Source: Prorocentrum cordatum (Eukaryota > Sar > Dinophyceae > Prorocentrales > Prorocentraceae). From it: a stretch of 64,000 nt of DNA. Within the stretch, counting starts at the first letter, position 1. Every line of letters starts with the position of its first letter. A model generated the notes under the pieces. It ran no database searches and was not told the origin of the DNA. It saw only the letters and a program-made list of their open reading frames with translations. This document shows positions 29,025 through 38,754 of this stretch, piece by piece. The translations under genes and the position numbers were made by a program. Where the stretch lies: positions 45,001 through 109,000 of the forward strand of contig CAUYUJ010022518.1 in the NCBI GenBank assembly GCA_963575745.1, written 5' to 3'.

Positions 29025-29850
29025 AACTCTTAGGGCCTCTTGGTGGCCGCTCAGGCGCCTCTTGGGGGCGTCTTGGGAGCCTCGTAGGGCTGCTTGGGCG
29101 CCGCTTGGGGCCATCTCGGGACCCTCCTGGGGCTCTCTGGGGATCGCTGGAGGCTTTCTTTGGGAACATGTTGGGGGACATCGATCCAAGAGGGGGTGTA
29201 CTCAATTGGCGTCCCCCCTCTGGAGCCCCCAATGTCGCCTCTTGGGGCCGTCTTGGGGCCATCTGGGTCTCTCTTGGGGCCCCCTCCTGGCCATCTTGGA
29301 GCCATCTTGATGCCTCGGGAGCCCATCGGACGCGCAAGGGCGAGATGTATTGTACTTGGGTGTTGTACCGGGTTTGGCAGGGCCTCCTTCGGAGTCTCCG
29401 TGGCCCCTGGGAGCCATTTTGGGATCAGCATGGAGCCTCCCCGAGGTATCATGGAAGCCATCGTGGGCCAACTTAGACCACATTGCGGCATCTTGGAGGC
29501 CATCTTAAAGAGTCTGGGGCCACCGTGGAGTGCCCCCATGGGCCAAAAGCCTTTGGAGGGTGCTCTCGGAACGCCATCCACTACTCTTTCAACACCTCTG
29601 TTTGGTATCAGTATTTGTGTTGAGCAAAGAAGGGGTGTATTTAATTAGCGCCCCCCCTCTGGAGCCCCCAGGCTCGCCAGGGTCGCCTGATGGACCCTCC
29701 TTGGGCGCTATCGGTGCTGTCTTGGGGCCACTGTTGGCCCCCATTGGGGCCATCTTGGGCCCTCTTGAAGTCATCTTGAGGCCTCGGGAGCTCATCGGAA
29801 GCGCCGGCGAGGGGACCAACATCATCGATTGCTTTTAGGATGAAATTGTC
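29025..29850. repeat. CTTGG-type degenerate satellite with an internal duplication
   Basis: GGGCCATCTTGGAGCCATCT-type units. The block gggtgtactcaattggcgtc and ccccctctggagcccccaat at about 29190-29245 recurs at about 29630-29680 and, diverged, near 58125-58180. Confidence 0.8.
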
Positions 29851-29930
29851 CTCTTGGGGCACGTGACCACAGCAACGCCAGTGGGGACAGGGATCGATTA
29901 AGGGGTCGGTTCAACGATGCTCACTCCCAG

Positions 29931-29983
29931 GTCACCCTCCTGAACACGATCATATTCTGCTGGATCTTCTGCGCCATCAGCAG
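29931..29983 (+). CDS. GOST-type gene, exon with the CWIF helix
   Basis: The acceptor tcactcccag|G precedes VTLLNTIIFCWIFCAIS and two bases of the next codon. The GC donor is CAG|GCGACA. The pattern L-L-(D/N)-T-x-x-x-x-W-I-F is one of the best conserved parts of the family (the helix before the basic loop). Phase 0 at the start and phase 2 at the end fit the neighbours exactly. Confidence 0.8.
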
Positions 29984-30019
29984 GCGACAAGCGCCACGCC
30001 TCCTCGCCCTCTTTGCAGG

Positions 30020-30075
30020 AGAAGGAGGAGGAGGAGGAGGAGGAGGAGGGGGAGGAGGAGGAGGAAGAGGGTGAG
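30020..30075. repeat. GGA polypurine tract
   Basis: GAGGAGGA run immediately downstream of the 29931 exon. Confidence 0.9.
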
Positions 30076-30349
30076 AACCCTCCTTCCGCGATCCGCCGTC
30101 CTCATCCTCCTCTTGTTCATCCGCCCTCCCTTTCCCCCCTCTCTCCCCTTGCCCATTCCTCCTCCCCCTGCTCTCCCACGCCAGGCGTTGTTGGTTGCCC
30201 ATCTCCAGCCTGTTGTCCTGATGAGCACGCTGATGTCATGCTTGATCTACTTCGCCATCGCCCGACACGCTCCAGATCGGCGGGCCCCATCGCCATTCTG
30301 CAATACGAAAATTAGCCAGCGTAGGCCCCAAACAGTACGGCGCAACCAC

Positions 30350-30545
30350 GCTCCGCCAGGCTGGCGCCGCATCCGCCGACCCGAAGCCGCGACAGCGCGA
30401 TGCCGCGACGCCGCGACAAGACGACGGCGCACCCGCGCTCGCCAGGCTGACGCCGCATCCGCCGCCCTGGCGCCGCGACAACGCGACGGCGCATGGGCGC
30501 AGCACGAAATCAGCGCCCCATGGCGACGCGACGCCGAGACACCGC
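30350..30545. repeat. Tandem duplication, 83-bp period, GCGACG-rich
   Basis: GCCAGGCTG-x-CGCCGCATCCGCCG occurs twice 83 bp apart, embedded in GCCGCGACAACGCGACG-type degenerate units. Confidence 0.75.
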
Positions 30546-30662
30546 GTCGCCGCAAGCCGTGATGGCGCAACACGACGCCACGCGCATCTCGATTGTATGT
30601 CATTGCAGTATCCTTTGTCACCATGATGTTCCATTTCTGTTTTTCAGAGCTGGGCACCTTCA

Positions 30663-31440
30663 AGGCTGGAGGGTCTTCTGGCGACGGGCCGTCTGGCCCC
30701 GCGGATTCATTGGCGCTTGCTCCTGCACTCCTGCTCCTGGTGTTTTTGCGCTTGTGTTCCTCGTCCTCCACCTCAGCGGCGCTGCAGGGGGAGGGGGGGG
30801 CGTTTGGGGCATGGTGGTCTGCCCCGTGGAGTCGGAGGGAGGAGAAGCGATACCAACACCACCAGGTGGCCCACCTCCAGCGAGCTGGAGGCTGGGGATG
30901 TCTCGAGCGAGAGGGAGGGACCACACCACCAGGGAGACACCCCGTGCCTCCTCGCATCTCCTCGTCCTGGTGGTGTTGGTGTCGCTTCTCCTTGTTCCTA
31001 CGGCGAGGGCGTAGATCTTGCCGAGCGCCCCGACGACCGGGAAGGGGCAGTCCAGGAAGATCCAGCTGGCCGCCGAGGCGGCACGTCGGCCAAGGCGAAG
31101 CCCTGGGGCCGGAACGAGCGTGGCAAGGCCCAGGAGCACGTTGAGGAGGAAGCCCGGGAAGCGGATGGCCTGGCGCAGCAAAGCCTGTATGGCCACCGCA
31201 GCGGCGCGGCGGCCCACTGGACGACTTGGAGCCCCGGGATGGGGAGGTATAGCCCTTGACGTGGAGGGCCTGGCCCAGGAAGATCCGGCTGGCCGTGGAG
31301 GAGGCGCGACGGCCTCGTGGAGACCCAGGGCTCAGCGCGAGAAGCCCGGCGAGACCCGTAGGGACGGTGGGCAAGCAGCCCATGAAGTGATAGGGTGTGA
31401 TCACGCGAGTCCGGCCGGCCGCCGCGGCGGCATGGCGGCC
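30663..31440 (-). pseudogene. Duplicated coding-like block on the minus strand, probable exon pair of an unknown gene
   Basis: Two minus-strand reads, at about 31440-31262 and 31213-30991, align with each other: GR-(H/R)-AAA-x-A, then GLA-x-L, PG, GRRA-S-x-AS-x-IFL. Third positions are about 80 percent G/C. The second is followed by a possible GA donor (ACAAG|GAGAAGCG) and, after an interval carrying an inverted repeat, by ctgcag|CGCCGCTGAG. Joining there keeps phase and adds an acidic tail (AAEVEDEEHKRKNTRSRSAG). The two copies are in different frames, so at least one change has broken the pair. It lies antisense inside an intron of the GOST-type gene. No domain is recognised. Confidence 0.45.
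30782..30991 (-). other. Possible TIR-bearing intron
   Basis: The interval starts inside the inverted repeat GGAGAAGCGACACCAACACC; its partner CTGGTGGTGTTGGTATCGCT lies at 30839-30866. The donor AG|GA falls within the left arm. The acceptor ctgcag lies about 55 bp beyond the right arm. Confidence 0.35.
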
Positions 31441-31449
31441 CAATGTCAG

Positions 31450-31581
31450 GAGGGGAAAACCACACACAGACGCAATTCATCGTCGATTCCACTATGGGAA
31501 GTGGGGGGGAGACAACACCAAGAAACTATGGGGAAATATGGGGAATCCTTTTATTTGTGTCTATTTATTTGTGTGTCCCAG
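31450..31581 (+). other. Introner-like repeat, copy B
   Basis: GTCAG|GAGGGGAAAACCACACACAG at the start and TTTGTGTGTCCCAG|GG at the end, 132 bp. The downstream flank reads GPCTMDCCERVEPFSTQRVK and stays open and GC3-rich for about 35 codons, which is compatible with an exon. Confidence 0.6.
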
Positions 31582-31893
31582 GGCCCCTGCACAATGGATT
31601 GTTGCGAGCGGGTTGAGCCGTTCAGCACGCAGCGCGTGAAGGTCATTACGCAGGTGATTGAGGTCGGCACGCAACCTGGGCTGCGGGTTTTGCTCGAGCG
31701 CAGATCTCGTCAGGGAAACGGCACAGGCCGTCGTGGACAGTTTCGCAGGCGCGGTTGGCCCGACGTCCGCGGGGCTCGTGCACTGGTGGCTCAGGTAGGA
31801 CACGTCGGCCCCAGGCGGGCGCGCACACCGTCTGGCCCCGACATGGGCGATGCGATGCGCGGGGGAGCGCGACGTAATCGGTGGGGGAGCCGT

Positions 31894-32076
31894 GGGTCGG
31901 GCCGGACGAAAGGGGGGGATTGGGAAAGGGGGAGTTACGGAATTTGCTGCATGCCTAACCGAGGGGCCCATTCCTCGATACATAGCCGCCTCCGGCGCCG
32001 GGAGGCGCCGGGAAAATCAGCTACGTGAGCTGATTCTCAAACCCCCCCTTTGCTATCCCCCCCTTTCGCCCGACCC
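31894..32076. mobile_element. MITE-G copy 1
   Basis: GGGTCGGGCCGGACGAAAGG and the complement of CCTTTCGCCCGACCC form inverted ends of about 37 bp. The sequence GGGGGAGCGCGACGTAA-C/T-CGG flanks the element on both sides (31861 and 32083) as a direct repeat of about 21 bp. Confidence 0.8.
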
Positions 32077-32208
32077 GAGTGGGGGAGCGCGACGTAACCG
32101 GTTCCGGGGGAGCTGCCGCGGCAGCTCCCCCGCCCCCGTAATCGTCTCCTGGTGGCAGCTGCTGAGGGGGAGCGATCGATCGGGCGGCAGCCGCTGTGGG
32201 GCTTGGTA

Positions 32209-32325
32209 TCGCTCGGGCGTGTGCACTTTTTTTATCGGTGGGGAGTCCTAAGGAGCATCCTGGGCCTCCTGCGAGAAAGCCGCGCGCGAGACCGAGAAAC
32301 GCCACAGGGAGTGGGCGTCCGAGCG
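32209..32325. mobile_element. MITE-C copy 1
   Basis: Ends TCGCTCGGGCGT and GGCGTCCGAGCGA are inverted. The 117-bp body with AGGAGCATCCT and GAAAC-CGA-AA blocks recurs at 51246 and 59271. Confidence 0.85.
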
Positions 32326-32349
32326 ATGGCCAGGGGGGGAAGCACTCAG

Positions 32350-32495
32350 GAGGGGAAAAAACACACACAGACACGATAATTCGTCGATTCCCAGGAAAAC
32401 ATGGGGAAATATGGGAAGTGGGGGGGAAGACGAAACCCCCGACTGGGTGGGAAATATGGGAAGTGGGGGGGAAGTGGGGGGAAGTTGTGTGTCCT
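32350..32495 (+). other. Introner-like repeat, copy C (3' border lost)
   Basis: CTCAG|GAGGGGAAAAAACACACA at the start and an internal duplication of the ATATGGGAAGTGGGGGGAAG block. The end reads TGTGTGTCCTGGGGCGCC, so the terminal AG is absent. Confidence 0.55.
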
Positions 32496-32689
32496 GGGGC
32501 GCCTTCAAGCACGACGTGGTCGGTTCCGCCGAGCAGCGGACGCAGCGGGCCACGCCGAGGTCACCGCCGCGCCCGCGCACGCGCCCGGGGGGGCGGCGAC
32601 GGCGCGGCACGGCCGCGGCGCGGCTGCGGCGCGAGGGGAGGGCGGCGGTGGCGGTGCGGGTCAGTCTCAAGGCTTCGGGGGGGGCTCGG

Positions 32690-32825
32690 GAGGGACAACA
32701 ACACACAGGCACAGTGAACTGTCGACTCCCCCGCGAGAATGTGGGGAAGATCTGGGAAGTGGGGGGGAGGAAACGAAAGCCAAGAGCATGTGGGGAAATA
32801 GGGGGAGTCCGGGGATCCGTGTGTA

Positions 32826-32860
<35 letters not shown>

Positions 32861-32938
32861 GTGTGTATTTGTGCGTGCGTGCGTGCGTGCGTGTGTGTGT
32901 GTGTGTATTTGTGTGTGCGTGTTTGTGGGTCACTTCAG
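32690..32938 (+). other. Introner-like repeat, copy D, expanded by a TG array
   Basis: Starts GAGGGACAACAACACACAGG after CGG instead of CAG and ends GGGTCACTTCAG|GG. The TGTGTATTT block near the end has expanded into about 100 bp of TG/GCGTGC repeats (32822-32930). Confidence 0.55.
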
Positions 32939-33046
32939 GGACGCAGCCAGCCTGCCCATGTGCGGGCTTTGGGGGGGAAGGGCCCCTGGGAGGGTCCTGC
33001 ACATGCGCTCGCCCGCGTTCCTGCGGGCGCTCGTGCCCGGGCCTGC

Positions 33047-33335
33047 AGAGAGAGAGAGAGAGAGAAACACAAAAAAACAAACAACAAAAAAACGAACAGA
33101 AACATAGAGAAGCACGATATCGATAGAAAGAGAGAAAGAGAAAGAGAGAGAGAGAGAGAGAAAACAAATCAGACAAACAAAGAGAGAGAGAGAGAGAGAG
33201 AAAAAAAAAAGAGGGACACAGTGAGAGAGAGGGACAGGCGGACGGGGCGAGAGAGAGGGAAGTATTAAGAGAGAGAGAGAGAGAGAGAGCGAGAGCGACA
33301 GAGAGAGAGAGAGAGAGAGATGCGCGCGCGCACGC
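33047..33335. repeat. GA microsatellite cluster with A-rich interruptions
   Basis: GAGAGA runs with AAACAAACA islands, ending in a CA run at 33337-33358. Confidence 0.95.
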
Positions 33336-33566
33336 GCACACACACACACACACACACACGGCAGCTGGAAAAAGTGTTTGGGGCCCGCCCTTCCACTCTT
33401 TCCAGCCCTTGCCAGTTTTCTTCTATGTGTTCCAGCCCTGGCGGCAGCATCCCTATTGAGTCGGGCTCGCTTCACCCACCCACTGTCAGTTTTTCCAGCC
33501 CTTGCCACCTCCACTTTCACTGACTTTCCAGTTTCCCTGTACGTATGATATACCTACAGGTATGGG

Positions 33567-33612
<46 letters not shown>

Positions 33613-33630
33613 AAACGCAGAGAGCGAGAT
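33567..33630. repeat. GA microsatellite
   Basis: GAGAGA run with one CAGAGA interruption. Confidence 0.95.
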
Positions 33631-33818
33631 GTCCAACACCACGGGCGGGAGGTGCAGAAACAGCAGGGTTACGATCAGGGGCCCGAACGCTAGCAGGTGC
33701 AGGAGCCATGACCAGGAGAAGGGGAACGCCACCGAGACGGGGGCCACTGCAGTGCAGCGTGGCCCGCGCAACCCGGTTCGCTTCTGCGGAACAGATCTGG
33801 GGCGACGCCAGGGGGGGG

Positions 33819-33999
33819 GGATGGGCTCCGGGGGGAACGCGTCGACCCCATGTCGCCCACCCATCGCCGAGAAGTGCCCGACACCCCCCCATGTCCATGC
33901 GTTTTTGCTCTCGGGGCCCGTCGCCGATCCGTCGGCGATGCATCGCCGAGTCCAGCTCGACGTTTCCCCCCCCGAGCCAGTTCCCTCCCATCGTTCCCC
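33819..33999. mobile_element. MITE-F copy 2, diverged
   Basis: The right part (ggcgatgcatcgccgagtcc, agctcgacg, ccagttccctcccatcgttc) matches 14505-14580 base for base at most sites. The left end is recognisable but decayed. Confidence 0.65.
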
Positions 34000-34084
34000 C
34001 TCGTAGCATCAGGCGGCGTGCATGTCCTCCATCGCGGTCTGGGTAGGATCACGGGGAGGGGGGCGGGAATGCGTGGAGGACGGG

Positions 34085-34250
34085 GAGAATGAGGAGGAGG
34101 AGGAGGAGGAGGAGGAGGAGGAGGAGGAGGAGGAGGAGCAGGTTGGAGGAGGAGGAGGAGCAGGGAGGGGGAGGAGGTTGGAGGGGAGGGGGGGGGGAGG
34201 AGCAGCGTGGAGGGGGAGGGAGTGCGTGGAGGGCGGGGAGCAGCTCGAGA
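34085..34250. repeat. GGA polypurine tract
   Basis: Over 40 GGA triplets, then GGGGAGG-type degeneration. Confidence 0.95.
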
Positions 34251-34335
34251 CAGAGGATGAGGAGGCGGTGAGGGAGCAGCCGGCTGGTGGTCAGGAGGGA
34301 TGTGCGTCGTGGCTTGCGGGGTGCCGTCCTGCGAG

Positions 34336-34380
34336 GTTGATGGAGAAGCTCAAGGAGCAGAGGCAGACCGAGAAGTTCCG
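34336..34380 (+). CDS. GOST-type gene, exon of the basic cytosolic loop
   Basis: The acceptor tcctgcgag|G leads into LMEKLKEQRQTEKF plus split codons at both ends. The GC donor is TTCCG|GCGGCC. The first base completes the AGG codon left by 29983, and the last two bases (CG) are completed by the G at 35761. The pattern T-x-x-x-L-K-x-(R/Q)-R-Q-T-x-K is the family's conserved loop between the W-I-F helix and the next helix. Confidence 0.8.
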
Positions 34381-34919
34381 GCGGCCCTTCCCGCTCGGCA
34401 GAGCACGCCACCCTGGCGCACTCCCGGCTCGAGCCCCTTCGCGGTGGTCGAGCGTGCGGGGATTTCTCCCGCCGCCCCCGACCATCCCGCCTCCCTCCAC
34501 TGAGTTCGGCCCCTTCCGCAGAGCTCTCCGTCCCTATCCGCCCTTTGCCTCCCATCTTGAAGCCCTCTTCTTCCTCCTCTTCCTCGCCGACGGAGTCCTA
34601 CGCTGCTATCGAAGTATTCATCCTCCCGCTGTAAGAATTCCAACCTCATCTTACCTCTTCCCTCGGCTCCTTCCCTCCCATCGCCTCATTTCATGTTTGT
34701 CTCATTATTGTCTCTTCTGGCACCCATGCGTTCGCAGGCGACCGAGAGGATACCTCCGCACACATGGATGGCTCACTCGCCTGTGGTTCCCGTTCTGACT
34801 TAGTCTGCTCGTGGTTGGTCTTGTTTGGTCTGGTCAGTCAAGGCAGTCTCGTCCTGAATACGAGTAGCCTTCGCCCCATCTCGCCACCATTCCTTGGTCG
34901 TGGGCCAGATGCCTCTTAG

Positions 34920-35062
34920 ATGCCCATTGGGGTCTCTTGGGATGCCTCTCGGGGGCCTCTCGGAGGCCTCTTGACGGCCTCTTGGGAGTCTTTTGGGGGT
35001 CCCCTGGGGGGCCTCTTGGAAGCCTCTTAGAGGCTTCTTGGAGTCTCTTAAGCGCTTTGAGA
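34920..35062. repeat. CTTGG-type degenerate satellite
   Basis: GGGGGCCTCTCGGAGGCCTC-type units. Confidence 0.8.
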
Positions 35063-35204
35063 ACTCTTGGGGGGCATGGTGTGGGTGTCTTGTGGGACAT
35101 ATTTGCGAATGCCTCTCAAGGCCACTTCGATTTCCCCCTTGTTTGTCACCTTACGCGGCGTCAGGAAATAGCGCGCAGGTCGTCACGACACGATCCTGCC
35201 GTAC

Positions 35205-35335
35205 TCTCTCTCTCTTTCTCTCTCTTTTTTTTTTTTTCTCTCTCTCTCTCTCTCTTTCTCTCTTTCTTTGTTTCTCTCTCTCTCTCTCTGTCTCTCTCTC
35301 TCTCTTTCCCTCTTTCCTCCCTCCTTCTGGAGAGG
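35205..35335. repeat. CT microsatellite with a poly-T core
   Basis: TCTCTC runs interrupted by 13 T and TTTG. Confidence 0.95.
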
Positions 35336-35510
35336 CTTTCTAGATTCGACTCAGACAAGTTTACTTTCATGGCATTCCCCCCCCCTTCGCCGCAGTTTCA
35401 GACATCGCTGGGCTGAAAAGTCGTGCAAGTGAGCCCCGGCTGGCGTGAAGTCCCGATCTCCTTCCTGGCCTCGCCACGTCTCAAGTCTCTCCCTCCATGC
35501 AAGTCAACAT

Positions 35511-35623
35511 CCGGGCCGGACGAAAGGGGGGGGATTGGGAAAGGGGGGGGGGTACGAAATCTGCGGCGTGCAGCTGGGAAAAAATGCCCCCCCTTTGCCC
35601 TCCTCCCCTTTCGCCTGGCCCGA
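35511..35623. mobile_element. MITE-G copy 2
   Basis: CCGGGCCGGACGAAAGGGGG and the complement of CCCCTTTCGCCTGGCCCG bound a 113-bp unit related to 31894-32076. Confidence 0.8.
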
Positions 35624-35760
35624 AACACTGCCGGAGTCTCGATAGCAGCAGCCTTTGGGGCAGCGGCCGAGACGAGGACGGCGACGGCGCAGCGACGACG
35701 GCGCCGAGCGTGCAGGCCAGCGCGTGCCCGATCGGGGAACCGCCCGCCCGCCCGCGGCAG

Positions 35761-35807
35761 GTTCCAGCTCTTCCTGATGCTCCTCGCGGTGCTCATCGCG
35801 GCGATAG
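35761..35807 (+). CDS. GOST-type gene, exon of the helix after the basic loop
   Basis: The acceptor cgcggcag|G leads into FQLFLMLLAVLIAAI and the first base of a Gly codon. The GC donor ATAG|GCTCCT is completed by GC at 37282. The hydrophobic segment follows the K-F-R of the previous exon as the family's x-L-Y-R-x-F-x-N-x-L helix does. Confidence 0.75.
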
Positions 35808-35814
35808 GCTCCTG

Positions 35815-35990
35815 CCTCGCTCCTCCCTCCTCCTCCCTCCTCCTCCTCCTCCCTCCCTCCTCCTCCTCCTCCTCCTTCCTCCTCCTCCTCCTCCTCCTCC
35901 TCCTCCTCCTCCTTCTCCAACTCCCCCTCCTCCTCCTCCTCCTCCTCCTTCTCCTCCTCCTCCCCCTCCTCCCCCTCCTGCGCAAGGCGC
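35815..35990. repeat. CTC polypyrimidine tract
   Basis: CCTCCT repeats with CTTCTC and CCCCCT interruptions. Confidence 0.95.
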
Positions 35991-36084
35991 AGCACGGGCC
36001 GCGCTTGGGAGCCCCAGCGCCGCCCGAGTCCGAAGCTGCGGATCGGGCGGACGTCTCTCTCTCGGCACTGTGTCTGGCTGCGCT

Positions 36085-36320
36085 TGCCAGCGAGGAGCTG
36101 GTTGTCGAGGTGCCGAAGCAGCATGCGTACACGAAGGCCATCAGGGCGCCCTACGGGGGCGAGGAGAGTCTCCTTCCGTGGGGCGTGTGGGAGCCCCCGC
36201 CGTCCGGCGCGGTGGAGGTGCAGAACGTGGAAGAAGCTCTGGATGATGTCTGTCGCGTTGGCCCTGCGGATCGCCCTGCTCTTCCTGAGCCAGCTGAGGA
36301 CCCGTCGAACGATCGGTGCA
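36085..36320 (+). pseudogene. Coding-like fragment, interrupted by MITE-H
   Basis: After a pyrimidine-rich ...gcgcttgccag an open, GC3-rich plus-strand frame encodes ELVVEVPKQHAYTK, PYGGEESLLPWGVW and an acidic DPSNDRC end. Removing the MITE-H unit (229 bp including one flanking repeat) joins it in frame to the Cys-rich 36544 segment. I recognise no family. It lies in the intron 35808-37281 of the GOST-type gene, so it may be a captured coding fragment. Confidence 0.4.
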
Positions 36321-36543
36321 CGATGCTCGTTTCGGGGACCTTCCTGGAGCCCACCTAACGGATCTGTTCGACCCCAGTTCGACTCAATTTCGTTTCAAGT
36401 TCGACTCAAGTTCTACTCAGGTTCGACTCAGGTTCGACTCAGGGTCGACCCAAATCGACTGTCGTTCGACGCAGCTTCGACGCACGAGTGGAGCGAGTGG
36501 CTCCAGGAAGGTCCCCAGAACGAGCATCCAAATCCGTGCACGG
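36315..36543. mobile_element. MITE-H, enclosing a GTTCGACTCA minisatellite
   Basis: About 33-bp inverted arms GATGCTCGTTTCGGGGACCT and the complement AGGTCCCCAGAACGAGCATC enclose about ten degenerate copies of gttcgactca. GGTGCACGA at the left and GGTGCATGA at 36544 may be the target duplication, although part of it also extends the inverted repeat. Confidence 0.75.
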
Positions 36544-36742
36544 GGTGCATGACCTGGGACGGTTCCTGGTGCCCTGGGCTTGTGTGCTCGCGCCGCGAGA
36601 CGTCGTGCCAGGGTGATGTTTGCGATGGCAGCTTAGAGCCAGGGTCCCGTGCCATCCTGTGTGTCGTGTGCAACTTGGCGAGGAGCCCAGACTGCAATGA
36701 TATCATCAACGGTCTTCGCGACGGCAGTGTGACGTCGATGTG
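36544..36742 (+). pseudogene. Cys-rich coding-like fragment downstream of MITE-H
   Basis: The plus-strand frame CMTWDGSWCPGLVCS ... CQGDVCDGS ... ILCVVCN ... CNDIINGL ends at TGA (36740-36742). The ten cysteines suggest a disulfide- or metal-binding segment. No family is recognised. Confidence 0.4.
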
Positions 36743-36854
36743 ACCGTCCAGGACGTACGTCGTCGGACAGGTACAAGCTCTTCGGCGATGTCAGCAACAA
36801 CCGAGCCAACCGTACATCAGTGCCGTACCCGGCGGCATCTTGGTATCGACGATC

Positions 36855-36960
36855 TTCTCATTCAGTCGATCTTCGTAGCGTGCCTCTTCGCGGTGGCCGT
36901 GTTCTGCTTCGTGGTGGTGCGCTTGCCAGGCTTGACCGCGAGGATTCGTGGAGAGCGTAC
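36855..36960 (+). CDS. Hydrophobic coding-like segment
   Basis: The plus-strand frame GIDDLLIQSIFVACLFAVAV then FCFVVVRLPGLTARIRGE looks like a single transmembrane helix. It shows no clear acceptor or phase link to the GOST-type exons. A captured exon is possible. Confidence 0.25.
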
Positions 36961-37054
36961 AGTGGCTCCTCCCCGTCCTCTCCCTTTTTTTTCTCCTCCT
37001 CCTCCTCCTTCTCTTCCTCTTCATTTTCGATCTCCAAGCATCAGAAGTTAGAAG

Positions 37055-37170
37055 GATTCCAATACCGGTGCCATTCCTTCTTCGCCACCCTCGGATTCGT
37101 TGCGGACTCCTGGTCAGAGAACGCCCCTGGAGAGGGCCAGGGAACAGCGGCATCGGTGCCGTTTTGGCCT
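37055..37170. mobile_element. MITE-S copy, partial
   Basis: aataccggtgccattccttc, the core cctggtcagagaacgcccct and gcggcatcggtgccgttttg match the other MITE-S members, with inverted GGTACC/GGTGCC ends. Confidence 0.6.
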
Positions 37171-37281
37171 ACCCGGCCCGGCAAACAAATGCCGGGGGCG
37201 ACGACGACGAAGAGCCCCTCCCCCGAAAGGCCCAGAAACCTCAGACGGTGGCGACGACGACCCCCACCGTCGCCGGACCAG

Positions 37282-37355
37282 GCGTGGCCACGCTGGCGCT
37301 GCTCGTGGAGGTGTACAACCTGTCGAAGCCGCCGCAGGCGGTGTGGAAGCACCAG
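37282..37355 (+). CDS. GOST-type gene, exon ending in VWKHQ
   Basis: The acceptor cgccggaccag|G and two leading bases complete a Gly codon. It encodes VATLALLVEVYNLSKPP and then QAVWKHQ, up to the GC donor CAG|GCCTGG. The family has a luminal segment with a W-x-x-x-W pattern here, and the second Trp is supplied by the next exon at 42670. Phase 0 end. Confidence 0.75.
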
Positions 37356-37961
37356 GCCTGGCCCGCGCGCCGGCGGGGCCTGAGACGTGGTCGTGTTCTC
37401 CTGGCAGCTTCCTTCCACCTTCGGGGATGATAAGAAGAGGGCCAGTCGAGATGGCCTTCAGGGGGCCCCCTGGTCACCACCGTTGGACGCATCTCGGAAA
37501 AAATGGTACGCTTGGACCCCAGAAGATGTCGGGGGGCCGATCTTGAGCCAACGTTGTCCCAACTCGTTTACCGACGCTCGAGGACCTTGAGATCTTGTTG
37601 TTGCATCTGTTGGTCGCACCGGGCGCGTTTGCTTAGATTTTTGGCCCTGGCATCATCACAGATCGATCCGGCTTGAAACATGCAGCAGGCAAATGGGGTC
37701 TACGTAGGGTTTCAGTCGTGATTTATCGCGACGTCGCAATGTTTTCGCAACTTTGGACGTCAGGGGATGGACGACAGTTGGGGGACAGGTTACCCACCGC
37801 TCGTTGATGGTATGCGTTTCTGGATTCCCTGGTTCAAATCCGCTTTCGGCTCCTTGTGACAATAATCGAGCGGTTTTCCATGTTTGTTTCCTTGTCAGGG
37901 GGCGGGCTGAAACAGTCTACGTTCAACGCATTCCTGCTTCCTCCTCGTGCACGATAGCTGT

Positions 37962-38129
37962 GTTGCATCTTTGGGGGACACGGGCTCTCCTGTGAATGGC
38001 GGTTGTTTCTCGTACCTGACGTGGGCTCGACGCGAATTCGGGTGGGTTCGACGCGGATTCGACGCGTTCGACATGGATTCGGTGCGGACAGAACGCGATG
38101 GGGCAGACAATGTCTCCCCAATGTGCAAC
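37962..38129. mobile_element. MITE-D copy 3
   Basis: GTTGCATCTTTGGGGGACAC and the complement GTTGCACATTGGGGAGACAT bound a short GACGCGGATTC array. Confidence 0.75.
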
Positions 38130-38754
38130 ACCTTCGCTAACCAGTGCATCCTCCCAGATCGCTTGCCCGCGCACGCGCGCGTGAGAAACGGAAGGGCCCC
38201 AACGCGCCCTCTCGCCTTCCCCGCGCCCAGCGAACGAGCGCACAGGACGACACCGAAGAAGATTCGCGCTTTGCCTCCATGACCGTGGAAAGCTCATGTG
38301 CAGTCGAGTGCCACCGTTGGCGCCCAGCCCAGGACGCCCAGAAGGCGACAGGGCTCCAGGAACCCGCAGGAGGATCGAAGAGTGCCCATGAGGTCCGGGG
38401 GAGCCCCAGGAGATTTGGACATCCCATGAGGCCCCCCCCCCCGTCGCAGCATGTGCAACAGGAAGCGTGAAAGAGCTCGGGAGCGCCCAGGTGGACTCGC
38501 TGGGCTCCAGGAGTGTACAGGCGGCCCCGGGCGCCCATGCAGGCCCAGGAGGATCGCCCAGGGGCAATATCTGGCGTGCGGTTCTGGTTGTCCTCCCTGG
38601 AGGGAGGGAGGGAGCGAGGGAGCAAGAAGGGGAACGGAGGGAGAGAGGGAGGGAGGTAGGGAGGAACGGACATGGGGTTGTTGTGGGAGGGGGGGCCGGG
38701 CGACAGCACGGTGAGGACGACGAGGGGGAGCTGGCAGGCTGGGGAGGACGGCTC

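Noticed and set aside
29410-29432. Second spliced-leader match (gagccattttggga)
   Set aside because: Only 11 contiguous bases match, and it lies in a CTTGG satellite whose consensus resembles this stretch.
30196-30262. Hydrophobic segment PVVLMSTLMSCLIYFAIARHA as a GOST exon
   Set aside because: It cannot join 29983 or 34336 in phase without a stop, and the direct join of those exons is perfect.
37800-37860. tRNA-like T-arm (ggttcaaatcc)
   Set aside because: T stem does not pair and no D or anticodon arm upstream.
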